Below, piece after piece: positions 7,712-15,600 of a stretch of 64,000 nt of DNA. Below the pieces are notes generated by a model. It had not been told where the DNA came from, ran no database searches, and saw only the letters and a program-made list of their open reading frames with translations. The stretch lies in contig NZ_CP058334.1 of assembly GCF_013391085.1 (NCBI RefSeq), positions 682,001 through 746,000 of the forward strand. Direction: 5' to 3'. This DNA comes from Natronomonas halophila. GTDB lineage: Archaea; Halobacteriota; Halobacteria; Halobacteriales; Haloarculaceae. Position numbers and translations under genes: made by a program. Each line of letters opens with the position of its first letter. The first letter of the stretch is position 1.

Positions 7712-8394
7712 CGGCGAATCACGCTCCGGAGGCGGCGCCGGAGTTGATGTCCGCGGCGTTTGAAGTACGCGTCGAAGAGCACGCCCGCGGCCACGCCGGC
7801 GAGGGCGACGTAGACCCATTCGACCATCAGGCCGGCGTTGGCGGCCTCCTGTGCGGTGTGGCCGGGCGGCAGGAGGTCGGCGCCCCGTTCCTGCAGGTCA
7901 CCGAGCAGGTCGGTGCCGAAGGTGCGGTCCATGTTCCAGCGGACGACAGTCCAGGCGGCCGTCGAGGCCATCGTCGCCATGACGACGAAGAGGATGGCGA
8001 ACCAGTGGGTCATCTGCAGTCGCGTGAACATGTGGAGTTCGACGGTGATCAGCAGCGCGAGCGCGGCAATCGACAGGTAGTAGGCGAACAGGCCGAGTTC
8101 GCCGCCGGCGTTCGCGCGGGCGAGAATCGGCAGCAACGCCAACACGAGCAACTCCCACGGGAGCATGACCTGCCAGTCACGATGGGCGACGGGCGGCAGG
8201 AGGACGATGGCCGCCGTCGTGGCGACGAAGGCCATCCATAGCCGGTCGAAGTTCCAGACCGTCTCGACGAAAACGGCTGCGAGAACCGCGACCAGCAACC
8301 ACGCCAGTATCGCGTTCGTCCGGCTGCTCCGGAAGACTCGCGCGAGGACGTCCTCGGTGGACGTGGCGGTGTTCATCCCGTCGCTATCATCCAT
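7708..8394 (-). CDS. Polytopic membrane protein paired with a DUF2238-like gene
   Basis: A 228-residue protein with about six hydrophobic segments between residues 28 and 210, a long polar loop (NMDRTFGTDLLGDLQERGADLLPPGHTAQ, about 152-182, given here only as location) before the last helix, and a very basic C-terminus (KRRGHQLRRRLRS). The ATG at 8394 is used; a second ATG six codons in (8376) is equally possible. Its stop codon overlaps the start of the next gene. No family was recognised with confidence; the loop position and size resemble DUF2238 proteins. Confidence 0.68.
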   Translation of the reverse strand: MDDSDGMNTATSTEDVLARVFRSSRTNAILAWLLVAVLAAVFVETVWNFDRLWMAFVATTAAIVLLPPVAHRDWQVMLPWELLVLALLPILARANAGGELGLFAYYLSIAALALLITVELHMFTRLQMTHWFAILFVVMATMASTAAWTVVRWNMDRTFGTDLLGDLQERGADLLPPGHTAQEAANAGLMVEWVYVALAGVAAGVLFDAYFKRRGHQLRRRLRSVIRR

Positions 8395-8416
8395 ATCGAC
8401 ATAGCAGGGTGAAACA

Positions 8417-8450
8417 CACTAAAAGACGCCGGCCGACGGCCGGCCCCGAG
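8417..8450. terminator. GC-rich inverted repeat, possible terminator or promoter-distal element
   Basis: GACGCCGGCCGACGGCCGGCC contains CGGCCG/CGGCC(GG) arms that form a short GC hairpin between the divergent 8394 and 8575 genes. With no T-run it is not a strong terminator; listed as structural only. Confidence 0.3.
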
Positions 8451-8574
8451 CAGGGAGGGTTACTCCGAGAGCGGTTCCGTAGCGTCCGCCCCATCACCTA
8501 AATCTTACATAGTTAAATGGAGCGGCAATGCGCAGCACAACATTAAATGGGGTGTACGTTGACCTACGTATGCA

Positions 8575-8829
8575 ATGGTCGACAAAGACGATCTCCGTCA
8601 GCAGTTCATCGACGCGTTCGAAGGCGCAGACTACCCTGTCAACAGCCCCATGGACCTCGTGCCCGCCCTCCCGCAGGGCCCCGGCACGAAGTTCGAGTCC
8701 GGTGACTTCTCCATGACCGCCATGGAACTCAACACCAAGGGCGGGGACAGCCAGGAATTCCCGTACGATGACGTCGAGTCGCTCGTCGACGACATCATGG
8801 AAGGCCTCGAAGAGCAGGGCGAGATTTAA
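8575..8829 (+). CDS. MTH865-family small protein
   Basis: An 84-residue soluble protein similar to MTH865 of Methanothermobacter (an EF-hand-like helical fold of unknown function). Seen: KDDLRQQFIDAFEGADYPVNSPMDLVPALPQGPGTKF followed by MTAMELNTKGGDSQEFPYDDVESLVDDI (positions roughly 5-40 and 48-75). The family is conserved in archaea and some bacteria as a stand-alone protein. ATTAAATG at 8541-8548 is about 27-30 bases upstream and would be its TATA box. Confidence 0.85.
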   Translation: MVDKDDLRQQFIDAFEGADYPVNSPMDLVPALPQGPGTKFESGDFSMTAMELNTKGGDSQEFPYDDVESLVDDIMEGLEEQGEI

Positions 8830-8882
8830 CGCCACACAACCACCCTTTTATAGCCGTAGCACCGACCGAATAGCGACCGCTG

Positions 8883-9095
8883 ATGCGACAGAACACGTTC
8901 GTGAAGCTCTCGGCGCTGGCGCTCGGCCTCGTCCTTCTGAGTTTCATCGTCATGGGCCTCTCGCGGCTGGTCGTCTCCGCCCAGACGGCCAAACTCGTTT
9001 CGGCACCGACGATGCTGGCCGGCGGTGCGCTCATCGTCCTGTTGACCGTTCAGTCGGCGCTTGCCGTCGCCGGCATCCGCCCGCTCGAAGAGTGA
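8883..9095 (+). CDS. Small two-helix membrane protein
   Basis: A 70-residue protein with two hydrophobic helices (residues 7-30 and 40-62) separated by VVSAQTAKLVSAPT. CTTTTATAG at 8846-8854 lies about 30 bases before the ATG as a TATA box, so this gene has its own promoter 53 bases after the MTH865 gene. Function unknown. Confidence 0.72.
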   Translation: MRQNTFVKLSALALGLVLLSFIVMGLSRLVVSAQTAKLVSAPTMLAGGALIVLLTVQSALAVAGIRPLEE

Positions 9096-9150
9096 AACCA
9101 CGATTTGAACTACCGCAAGGGGTATTCTCCCCCGGGGGCAATCACCGTCA

Positions 9151-9780
9151 ATGAGTCTGTTGCCGAGTCGCCTCGAGGTGTCGTCGTCGCCCGACGAACC
9201 ACGAGTGCTCGATATCGACGGCGACGCGGCCGGCGAAACCTTCGACGCCCTCGGGTCCGAAACCGCCCGCCGGATACTCGCCCTGATTTACGACGAGCCG
9301 CGGACCCCCGCCGAACTCGAAGACCACGTCGGTACCTCCCTACAGAACGTCCACTACCACGTCGACCGGCTGGAAACCGCCGACCTCATCGAACCCGCCG
9401 GCACCGGCTACTCCGAGAAGGGCAACGAGATGACCGTCTACGGGCCCGCAAGCGAGGCCGTCGTCCTCTTTGCCGGCGAGGACGGCGACAGTTCCCGCCT
9501 CCGTGACGCCCTGACGCGGCTGTTCGGCCTCGTCGCGACGGTGGGTATCGCGACTATCGTCTTCGCCGTCGTCCACGATTGGCTGACCCGAGAACCGGAA
9601 CGAACCGACGTGACCTTCCAGACGGCGGACGCGCCGAGCGGGGCCGAAAGCGGGGCCGCGGCGCTGACCGCACTCGACCCCGTCGTCGCCTTCTTCCTCG
9701 GGGCCTGTGCGGTGGCGGTCGCCGTCGCCGCGTGGTGGTACTTTATGCCTCGGCTTCGGTCGTGGGCGCAGTCTCGATAA
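9151..9780 (+). CDS. Membrane-anchored ArsR-type winged-helix regulator
   Basis: A 209-residue protein. Residues 27-105 form a winged HTH: TFDALGSETARRILALIYDEP, TPAELEDHVGTSLQNVHYHVDRLETADLIEPAG, EKGNEMTVYGPA. Two hydrophobic segments follow (about 121-140 and 174-200), so the DNA-binding domain should face the cytoplasm from the membrane. HTH-plus-membrane-helix proteins of this type are frequent in haloarchaea and of unknown signal. The last 38 bases overlap the convergent DtxR gene end. No target site is evident. Confidence 0.82.
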   Translation: MSLLPSRLEVSSSPDEPRVLDIDGDAAGETFDALGSETARRILALIYDEPRTPAELEDHVGTSLQNVHYHVDRLETADLIEPAGTGYSEKGNEMTVYGPASEAVVLFAGEDGDSSRLRDALTRLFGLVATVGIATIVFAVVHDWLTREPERTDVTFQTADAPSGAESGAAALTALDPVVAFFLGACAVAVAVAAWWYFMPRLRSWAQSR

Positions 9781-10414
9781 GCCGGGCGATTTCTTCGGGC
9801 AAACTCTGTTCGCCCTCCGGGGTTCGCACCGTAACGAGTCCGAACGGTGCGATTTCCAGCACTTCGAGTTCGATTCCGGGTTCGATGCCCGCGTCGGCGA
9901 GATAGCGCAGTTCCTCGTCGCCCTGATGGCGGATGCGCCGGACGACGACCTCGTCGCCCTCCTCGGCGGTCGAGAGCCGACTGGTCTCCTCGGCGTCGGG
10001 CAATCGGAGGTCGGCGTCGGGAATCGGGTCGCCGTGGGGGTCGACGCCGGGGTTGCCGAGCACCTCGGCGATGCGCTCGGTCAACTCGTCGGAGACGTGG
10101 TGTTCGAGGCGGTCGGCCTCCTCGTGAACGTCGGCCCAGTCGTAATCGAGTTGCTCGGTGAGAAACGACTCCAGCAGGCGGTGGTGCCGCAGGATTTCGA
10201 GGGCGACGACCTCGCCCTCGTCGGTGAGCGTGACGCCGCGGTACTCCTCGCGGTCGATGAGACCACGGTCTTCCAGTTTGCCCAGCATACTGGAGACTGT
10301 CGGCGAGGTCACGTCCATGTAATCGGCCAACTCGGAGGTGCCCACCCGTTCGCCCGTCTCGTTCTGGATGGCGTAGATGGCCTTTATGTAGTCCTCCATC
10401 ACGGCGCTCAGCAT
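9743..10414 (-). CDS. DtxR-family metal-dependent regulator with FeoA/SH3 domain
   Basis: A 223-residue full-length DtxR/IdeR/MntR-type repressor. Residues 1-62: winged helix (MEDYIKAIYAIQNETGERV, TSELADYMDVTSPTVSSMLGKLEDRGLI). Residues 63-140: dimerisation and metal-binding domain with ALEILRHHRLLESFLTEQL and EEADRLEHHVSDELTERIAEVLGNP; the His/Glu cluster is as in other members. Residues 150-219: FeoA-like SH3 domain (PGIELEVLEIAPFGLVTVRTPEG). Expected to bind Fe(II) or Mn(II) and repress uptake genes. It is monocistronic here. The second, shorter DtxR at 16.7 kb is a separate type. Confidence 0.92.
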   Translation of the reverse strand: MLSAVMEDYIKAIYAIQNETGERVGTSELADYMDVTSPTVSSMLGKLEDRGLIDREEYRGVTLTDEGEVVALEILRHHRLLESFLTEQLDYDWADVHEEADRLEHHVSDELTERIAEVLGNPGVDPHGDPIPDADLRLPDAEETSRLSTAEEGDEVVVRRIRHQGDEELRYLADAGIEPGIELEVLEIAPFGLVTVRTPEGEQSLPEEIARLIETAPTTEAEA

Positions 10415-10474
10415 TATCCCACCCTTGGCGACTGGGAGGGATAGTGTTTTTCGTCGATAGGACCGGACGCCCGC

Positions 10475-10780
10475 TCAGATGGCGTCGTCGGGCTCGTTCC
10501 GCTCGGCGGTCCGCTGGGCGGCCTGAGCGAGGTATTCCTGTTCGTCCGCGGACGCCTCGCCGAGTTCGCTCGGAGCGACATCCAAGGCGGCTTTCGTCTC
10601 CCGTCCGGGCCCCGTGAAACTCGTCAGCGCGCGCTCCTTGCGGAGGTAGCGCTCGCCGTCCAGCGTCGCGTAGGTGAGGATGATGAGGTTCTGCTCGTCG
10701 TCGCCGTAGGTGCGTTCGGCGAGCCACACGCGCACCGTGTTTCCGTCGCCGTCAGCGTCGGCCGTCCTCGTTGCGTTCAT
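10475..10780 (-). CDS. Conserved haloarchaeal hypothetical protein
   Basis: A 101-residue protein: an N-terminal half with beta-strand pattern (NTVRVWLAERTYGDDEQNLIILTYATLDGERYL) followed by KERALTSFTGPGRETKAALDVAP and an Ala/Glu-rich helical tail. The strict alternation of hydrophobic and charged residues and the composition support a real soluble protein. The ATG at 10780 is taken because the longer frame upstream is the shadow of hisD. Divergent from hisD, 87 bases apart. Family not recognised. Confidence 0.7.
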   Translation of the reverse strand: MNATRTADADGDGNTVRVWLAERTYGDDEQNLIILTYATLDGERYLRKERALTSFTGPGRETKAALDVAPSELGEASADEQEYLAQAAQRTAERNEPDDAI

Positions 10781-10867
10781 ACCTAAACTACGGCCCGTGG
10801 CCGTATGAGTACATCGCCGAGTCCCACGATGGAAACCGCTTTCCGCTCCGCTACCCACGTATCGCAC

Positions 10868-12133
10868 ATGAACGTGAGAGCCGTAGCCGACCTCTCGCCC
10901 GGCGAGCGAGCGGCGCTGTTCGAACGCGATGCGGGCGTCGCCGAGGTGCGGGATTCGGTCCGCGACATCGTCGACCGGGTCAGCGAGGAAGGCGACGTCG
11001 CGCTTCGCTCCTATGCCAGCGAGTTCGACGACGTCGAGGTGGGCAACATCGACATCACCGACGAGGCGGAACGCGCCTACGAGGAAATCGACGACGAACT
11101 CCGCGAGGCTATCGAGACGGCCGCCGACAACATCGAGGCCTTCCACGAGCGACAGGCCCCCGAGGACTGGCGCAAGGAGTTCGACGGCCGGGAGTTGGGC
11201 CGCCGATACCGACCGCTGGAACGCGTCGGCGTCTACGCCCCCGGCGGCACCGCGGCCTACCCCTCCAGCGTGCTGATGGGCGTCATTCCCGCCAAGGTTG
11301 CGGGCGTCGACCACGTCGCCGTCGCCACCCCGCCGGCCGAGACCATCAACCCCGCGACGCTGGCCGCAATCCACGTCGCCGACGCCGACGCCGTCTATCA
11401 GGTCGGCGGCGCTCAGGCCATCGCCGCACTGGCCTACGGCACCGAAAGCGTCTCCGCGGTCCAGAAAATCGTCGGCCCGGGCAACAAGTGGGTCACCGCC
11501 GCCAAGGCCGAGGTTCGCGGCGACGTCGAAATCGACTTCCTCGCCGGCCCCTCGGAGTTGCTCGTCCTCTGTGACGAGACGGCCGACCCCGAACTCGTCG
11601 CCGCCGATATGGTCGCACAGGCCGAACACGACCCCAACGCCTCCGTGGTCTGTGTCACCGCCGACGAGGACACCGCCGAGGCCGTCGTCGAGGAGTGCGA
11701 TCGGCAGGCCGCCGAACGCGAACGCACGGAGGTCATCGAGGCCGCCCTCGACAACGACGCCTCCGGGGTCCTTCTCACGCGGTCAATGCCCGAGGCCGTC
11801 CTCTTCGCCGAGGAATACGCCGCCGAACACCTCTCTATCGTCACCGAGGACGACGAGGGCGTACTGGACCGCATCGATTCGGCGGGCAGTGTCTTTTTGG
11901 GCGGCTACTCCCCCGTCGCCGCTGGCGATTACGCCTCCGGGCCGAACCACGTGCTGCCGACGGGCGGCCTCGCGAAGGTCACCGGCGGCCTCTCGGTCGA
12001 CGATTTCGTCCGGTCAACGACGGTCCAGAAACTCGACGAGGACGCGCTTTCGGACCTCCGTGAGACCGTGACCACGCTCGCGCGAGCGGAAGGGTTGGAA
12101 GCCCACGCCGAAAGCGTCGAGAAGCGGTTCTAA
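10868..12133 (+). CDS. hisD: Histidinol dehydrogenase
   Basis: A 421-residue NAD+- and zinc-dependent enzyme oxidising L-histidinol to L-histidine through histidinal, the last steps of histidine synthesis. Seen: GRRYRPLERVGVYAPGGTAAYPSS, KIVGPGNKWVTAAKAEV, the catalytic Glu320-His321 pair in AAEHLSIV (E. coli Glu326-His327), and ASGPNHVLPTGG with His361. An in-frame ATG at 10805 would add 21 residues (MSTSPSPTMETAFRSATHVSH); MNVRAVADLSPGER at 10868 matches the family's N-terminus better. No other his gene is nearby, the scattered arrangement usual in haloarchaea. Confidence 0.96.
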   Translation: MNVRAVADLSPGERAALFERDAGVAEVRDSVRDIVDRVSEEGDVALRSYASEFDDVEVGNIDITDEAERAYEEIDDELREAIETAADNIEAFHERQAPEDWRKEFDGRELGRRYRPLERVGVYAPGGTAAYPSSVLMGVIPAKVAGVDHVAVATPPAETINPATLAAIHVADADAVYQVGGAQAIAALAYGTESVSAVQKIVGPGNKWVTAAKAEVRGDVEIDFLAGPSELLVLCDETADPELVAADMVAQAEHDPNASVVCVTADEDTAEAVVEECDRQAAERERTEVIEAALDNDASGVLLTRSMPEAVLFAEEYAAEHLSIVTEDDEGVLDRIDSAGSVFLGGYSPVAAGDYASGPNHVLPTGGLAKVTGGLSVDDFVRSTTVQKLDEDALSDLRETVTTLARAEGLEAHAESVEKRF

Positions 12134-12437
12134 GCCACTTTTTGCACGGGGCGCCTGCGGCGCTGCGGGCCGAAGGTCCTCTGGGCGCCAGTCCAGGGAC
12201 CTATCCAGAGATTATTGGTACCACAGCACACACACCTAGAGTGCAAGGTCAGAAAGGACGCGCGGCCCACCACAGGCACGGAGTTCGTCTAATGGCACAC
12301 AGCATTTGTACACCGAGAGCCGGCGGGGAGTTGCCCTACTTTCAGCGGCTGTCGCAATCGTTGTTAAACACTGATACCGATGCAACGACCAGACTCCAAC
12401 AACTGTTCGAACACGAAACCATCGAATTCGACCTAAA
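12134..12437. other. Intergenic region at the edge of an AT-richer island, no supported gene
   Basis: Begins with CACTTTTTGCACGGGGCGCC, the same TTTTTGCACGG word that opens the hairpin at 281, but lacking the matching right arm. Base composition drops from about 12,200 onward. Frames here (12142-12456 plus strand and 12236-12514 minus strand) have non-haloarchaeal composition and overlap real genes, so none is called. Confidence 0.5.
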
Positions 12438-12785
12438 TTACGCGTTTCTGTCGTAGATGTGGTACGCTTGCAAACTTTTTGCCAGTGTTGCAACAGTAAC
12501 AAGCAGAAGCGCAAGCGTCAGTGTCGCAAATCCGTACCAGAGATAGTACAAGCCCGCAAGGACGAGAGCAAGGGTGCCGATGACGGGGAGTACATAATAG
12601 AAGCATCGCTCACGACCGCTAAGCAGAAATACGCCACCGACACCGCAGACGGCGAAAAGGGCGATACATACCAGCCCAAACAATCCATCCGTACCTAAAA
12701 GGGTGAATGCGAAGGCCGACCCGACGATGCCGACCGCTACGGCACCCCAACCGCTAATCCGCAGACGCCACAGGCGAGTGTCCAT
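12438..12785 (-). CDS. Small membrane protein in an AT-richer island
   Basis: A 115-residue protein with four hydrophobic helices (about residues 11-30, 33-54, 62-82, 84-104) and a basic N-terminus (MDTRLWRLRISGWG). Start at the ATG at 12785; the upstream extension to 12809 adds eight residues from a GTG-like start and is less likely. Codon use is less GC-rich than in neighbouring genes, suggesting recent acquisition or relaxed selection. Function unknown; it is divergent from the HalOD1 gene. Confidence 0.62.
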   Translation of the reverse strand: MDTRLWRLRISGWGAVAVGIVGSAFAFTLLGTDGLFGLVCIALFAVCGVGGVFLLSGRERCFYYVLPVIGTLALVLAGLYYLWYGFATLTLALLLVTVATLAKSLQAYHIYDRNA

Positions 12786-12984
12786 ACTCCGGTTGAATAA
12801 GATGAACATGAAAATACTACTAGATTCGCAGTCGCGTTCTCACACCGACTTCGGTCGGGGCACGTAGAAGCAGTAACACCCTGAATCAGTCGGTAGAGGG
12901 TATCGATGAAACGGTCGGTGTAGGTAAACGGGAACTAACAGATATTCTATGGTAATAACCCTCTTTTTGATAGGTAGTGCAGAA

Positions 12985-13257
12985 ATGTCTATGGATGTTG
13001 AACAGTTTCGCTACGTAGCAGAAGAGGAGGAATCATTAAGCATGGCGGTTGTCAGCGCGGTTGCACAGGCGCATCATGAAGATATTATCGAACAGGATTG
13101 GATAATCAACAACGACATCAATACTGATGCGTTGGACGGCCTCTTCCAAGATGGACATTTGAATATGACGCTCCGCTTTGAGGCAGATACGACGACGGTC
13201 ACGATCGATGCGGACGAGCGGGGTAATCCGGTAATCGAGATCGAATCACACCGCTAA
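12985..13257 (+). CDS. Stand-alone HalOD1 domain protein
   Basis: A 90-residue protein consisting of a halobacterial output domain 1: SMAVVSAVAQAHHEDIIEQ, then DINTDALDGLF, then two strands (LRFEADTTTVTIDA, GNPVIEI). HalOD1 is normally the C-terminal output module of response regulators or a stand-alone partner of them; its biochemical role is unknown. The start ATG at 12985 (or 12991) was chosen over 12949, which adds an unrelated hydrophobic stretch. AT-richer codon use than neighbours. No sensor kinase is adjacent; the nearest signalling gene is the REC-PAS-PAS protein 17 kb away. Confidence 0.78.
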   Translation: MSMDVEQFRYVAEEEESLSMAVVSAVAQAHHEDIIEQDWIINNDINTDALDGLFQDGHLNMTLRFEADTTTVTIDADERGNPVIEIESHR

Positions 13258-13331
13258 GTTTGCACGCTCGTCCTATCGAGCATCCTTCCGCCGCCGGTAC
13301 GGCTTTGATGCCGCCGGCCGCACCCTCACCT

Positions 13332-14117
13332 ATGTCCTACGAGACACTCGCCGTCAGTCGCAGCGACGCCGTCGGCCACATTGCCTTCGACCGTCCCGAG
13401 GCCCACAACGCCCTGAACGAGCGGATGGGCGACGAGATGGTTGAGGCGGCCCACGACCTCGTCAGTGACGACGAGATTCGGGCCATCGCCCTGACCGGCA
13501 ACGGCCCCGTTTTCAACACCGGCGCCGACCTGACGATGCTCTCCGGCGACGGGAGCGACGAACCGACGATTCGCTCGCTTGCCAGTCAACTCCACGAGTT
13601 CCTCAACCAGATGGTTCACGCGCCCAAGCCCGTCGTGACCGGCGTCAACGGTGTCGCCGCGGGCGGCGGTCTCGGCCCCGCTATCTGTGGCGACATCGTC
13701 CTCGCCGGCGAGTCGGCCCGCTTCGAGTTCGCCTACCCCCGCATCGGCCTCTCGGCGGACGGTGGGTCGACCTACCTCCTGCCGCGATTGGTCGGGCTCC
13801 GGCGTGCACAGGAACTGATTTTCCGCGACGAACCCGTCGACGCCGCCGAAGCAGAGGAAATCGGCCTCGCGACCGAGGTCGTCCCCGACGACGAACTCGA
13901 CGAGCGCCTGACCGCGGAGGCCGAACGTCTGTCCGAGGGACCAACACAGGCCTATGCCGCGACCAAGGACCTGCTGGCGGAGAGTTTCGGTAACTCGCTG
14001 GAGGCCCAACTCGGCGCGGAAGCCGACAAAATCGCCGGCCTGACGAACACCGAGGACTTCTCGCGCGGCCACGCGGCCTTCGGCGGCGACGAGGATGCAG
14101 AGTTCACCGGCGAATAA
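13332..14117 (+). CDS. Enoyl-CoA hydratase/isomerase (crotonase) family protein
   Basis: A 261-residue crotonase-fold enzyme. Oxyanion-hole segments are present: NTGADLTML near residue 62 and NGVAAGGGLGPAICGDIVLAGESARFEFAYPRIGLSADGGSTYLLPRLVG (about 103-155). In this last stretch the second catalytic position reads Asp (SADGGS), as in PaaG/enoyl-CoA isomerase-like members, while the usual first Glu is Leu/Pro-flanked and not obvious, so isomerase or ring-degradation activity is as possible as hydration. Start at ATG 13332. The convergent neighbour is a thiolase, so both could serve beta-oxidation, but they are not one operon. Confidence 0.88.
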   Translation: MSYETLAVSRSDAVGHIAFDRPEAHNALNERMGDEMVEAAHDLVSDDEIRAIALTGNGPVFNTGADLTMLSGDGSDEPTIRSLASQLHEFLNQMVHAPKPVVTGVNGVAAGGGLGPAICGDIVLAGESARFEFAYPRIGLSADGGSTYLLPRLVGLRRAQELIFRDEPVDAAEAEEIGLATEVVPDDELDERLTAEAERLSEGPTQAYAATKDLLAESFGNSLEAQLGAEADKIAGLTNTEDFSRGHAAFGGDEDAEFTGE

Positions 14118-14159
14118 TCGCCCGGGATTCGTCGCGAAAAATCAGAGGTTGGAACCGAC

Positions 14160-15308
14160 TTAGAGCCGTTCGATAATCGTCGCGATGCCCTGCCCGAAGC
14201 CGATACACATCGCGCTGAGGCCGTACTGGCCGTCGCACTCCTCGAGCTGGTAGGGCAGTTTGCCGACCAGCGCGCTGCCGGTGGCGCCCAGCGGGTGGCC
14301 GTGGGCGATGGCGCCGCCCCAGACGTTCGTCTTCTCCCAGTCGGCACCCGTCTCTTCGAGCCACGCGGCGACGACGCTCGCGAAGGCCTCGTTGACCTCG
14401 AAGCGGTCGATGTCGTCGATGTCCATGTCGTTCTGGTCGAGGATTTCCTTCGTGGCCGGAATCGGCCCCGTCAGCATCGTCACCGGGTCGACGCCGACGA
14501 CGTGGGTGTCGACGATGCGGGCGATGGGGTCCCAGCCGTGTTCCTCGGCGGCTTCCTCGCTGGCGATGAGCAGGCCGCCGGCGCCGTCGACGATACCCGA
14601 GGAGTTGCCGGCGTGGTGGAAGCCGTTCTCCTGGCTGCGGAACGACGGCGGCAGGTTCGCGAGTTTCTCGGCGGTCGTACTCGGGCGCGGGTGCTCGTCT
14701 TCCTGCACGCGGACCGAATCGCCGTCGAGTTCCGTTTCGACGGGGACGACCTGGTCGTCGTACTTGCCGGCGTCGGCGGCCTCGCCCCAGCGGGACTGGG
14801 ATTCGGCGGCGAGTTCGTCGAGTTCGTCCCGGGTGAAGCCGTAGTTCTCGGCGATTCGCTCGGCGCCCTCACCCTGCGTTGTGAGTTCGTCGAAATACTC
14901 GAAGTAGGTGTCCGTGACGCTCTGGCCGTCCGAGCCCATCGGAACGCGGGTCATGTGCTCGACGCCGCCCGCGATGAGCACGTCGTGATAGCCCGCTGCA
15001 ATCTGGCCCGCGGCGAAGTTGATGGCCTGCTGGCCCGACCCGCACATCCGGTTGAGCTGGACGCCCGGGATCTTGTCGCCCCAACCGGCGACCATCGGCG
15101 CGAGGCGGCCGACGTTGAGACCCTGCTCGTCGACCGGCGTCACACAGCCGTAGATGACGTCCTCGATGGTTTCGGGGTCGAAGTCGTTGCGCTCGCGGAG
15201 CGCGGCCAGCGGTTCGGCCGCGAGGTCCTGCGGATGCGTGTCGCTGAACGAGCCGTCTCGCTTGCCGAACGGCGTCCGTACCGCGTCGACGATGACTGGC
15301 GTACTCAT
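14160..15308 (-). CDS. Thiolase (acetyl-CoA C-acyltransferase)
   Basis: A 382-residue thiolase-fold enzyme. The nucleophile is Cys89 in QLNRMCGSGQQAI, with His338 in AIAHGHPLGATGS and Cys368 in LSAMCIGFGQG, so the three catalytic positions are intact. It would cleave 3-ketoacyl-CoA with CoA in fatty-acid oxidation, or condense acetyl-CoA in the reverse direction. The start is the ATG at 15308 (MSTPVIVDAVRTPFGKRDG); five residues of upstream frame were dropped. Direction of the reaction and chain length cannot be read from sequence. Confidence 0.94.
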   Translation of the reverse strand: MSTPVIVDAVRTPFGKRDGSFSDTHPQDLAAEPLAALRERNDFDPETIEDVIYGCVTPVDEQGLNVGRLAPMVAGWGDKIPGVQLNRMCGSGQQAINFAAGQIAAGYHDVLIAGGVEHMTRVPMGSDGQSVTDTYFEYFDELTTQGEGAERIAENYGFTRDELDELAAESQSRWGEAADAGKYDDQVVPVETELDGDSVRVQEDEHPRPSTTAEKLANLPPSFRSQENGFHHAGNSSGIVDGAGGLLIASEEAAEEHGWDPIARIVDTHVVGVDPVTMLTGPIPATKEILDQNDMDIDDIDRFEVNEAFASVVAAWLEETGADWEKTNVWGGAIAHGHPLGATGSALVGKLPYQLEECDGQYGLSAMCIGFGQGIATIIERL

Positions 15309-15323
15309 GTGTCCTGTGAACAC

Positions 15324-15600
15324 ACGGTAAGGGGCCCCTTGTGCGTTATGGTGCTTATAAACGGCTCATTCTTATGGGACGTCGGCCGACTCCGCGACTG
15401 TGCCGCCGTGCCCGCGCCCGGGGAACAGGGCCCAACGTCGACTGAGCAGGTCAATAAATATACATACGTAGACAGATACGTTTTGAAATATCACCTGTAT
15501 AGGGGCTCGAAAATGCTCTCTTCGAGACTTTTAGGCGACACGAAAAATTGTTTGTTTGTTGAAAAGATTGAAGTGGGTCGCCGCCCAATGTAGAAACGAG
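15324..15600. promoter_or_regulatory. AT-rich promoter region of dpsA with a TTTTAGGC half-site
   Basis: 277 bases rich in A and T between the divergent thiolase and dpsA genes. Around 15526-15533 it has TTTTAGGC, identical to one half of the palindromic DtxR-type boxes at 18.5 kb, followed by GACACGAAAA without the matching half. It may be a weak metal-regulator site controlling dpsA, but the palindrome is not completed. Functional meaning is an inference. Confidence 0.35.
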
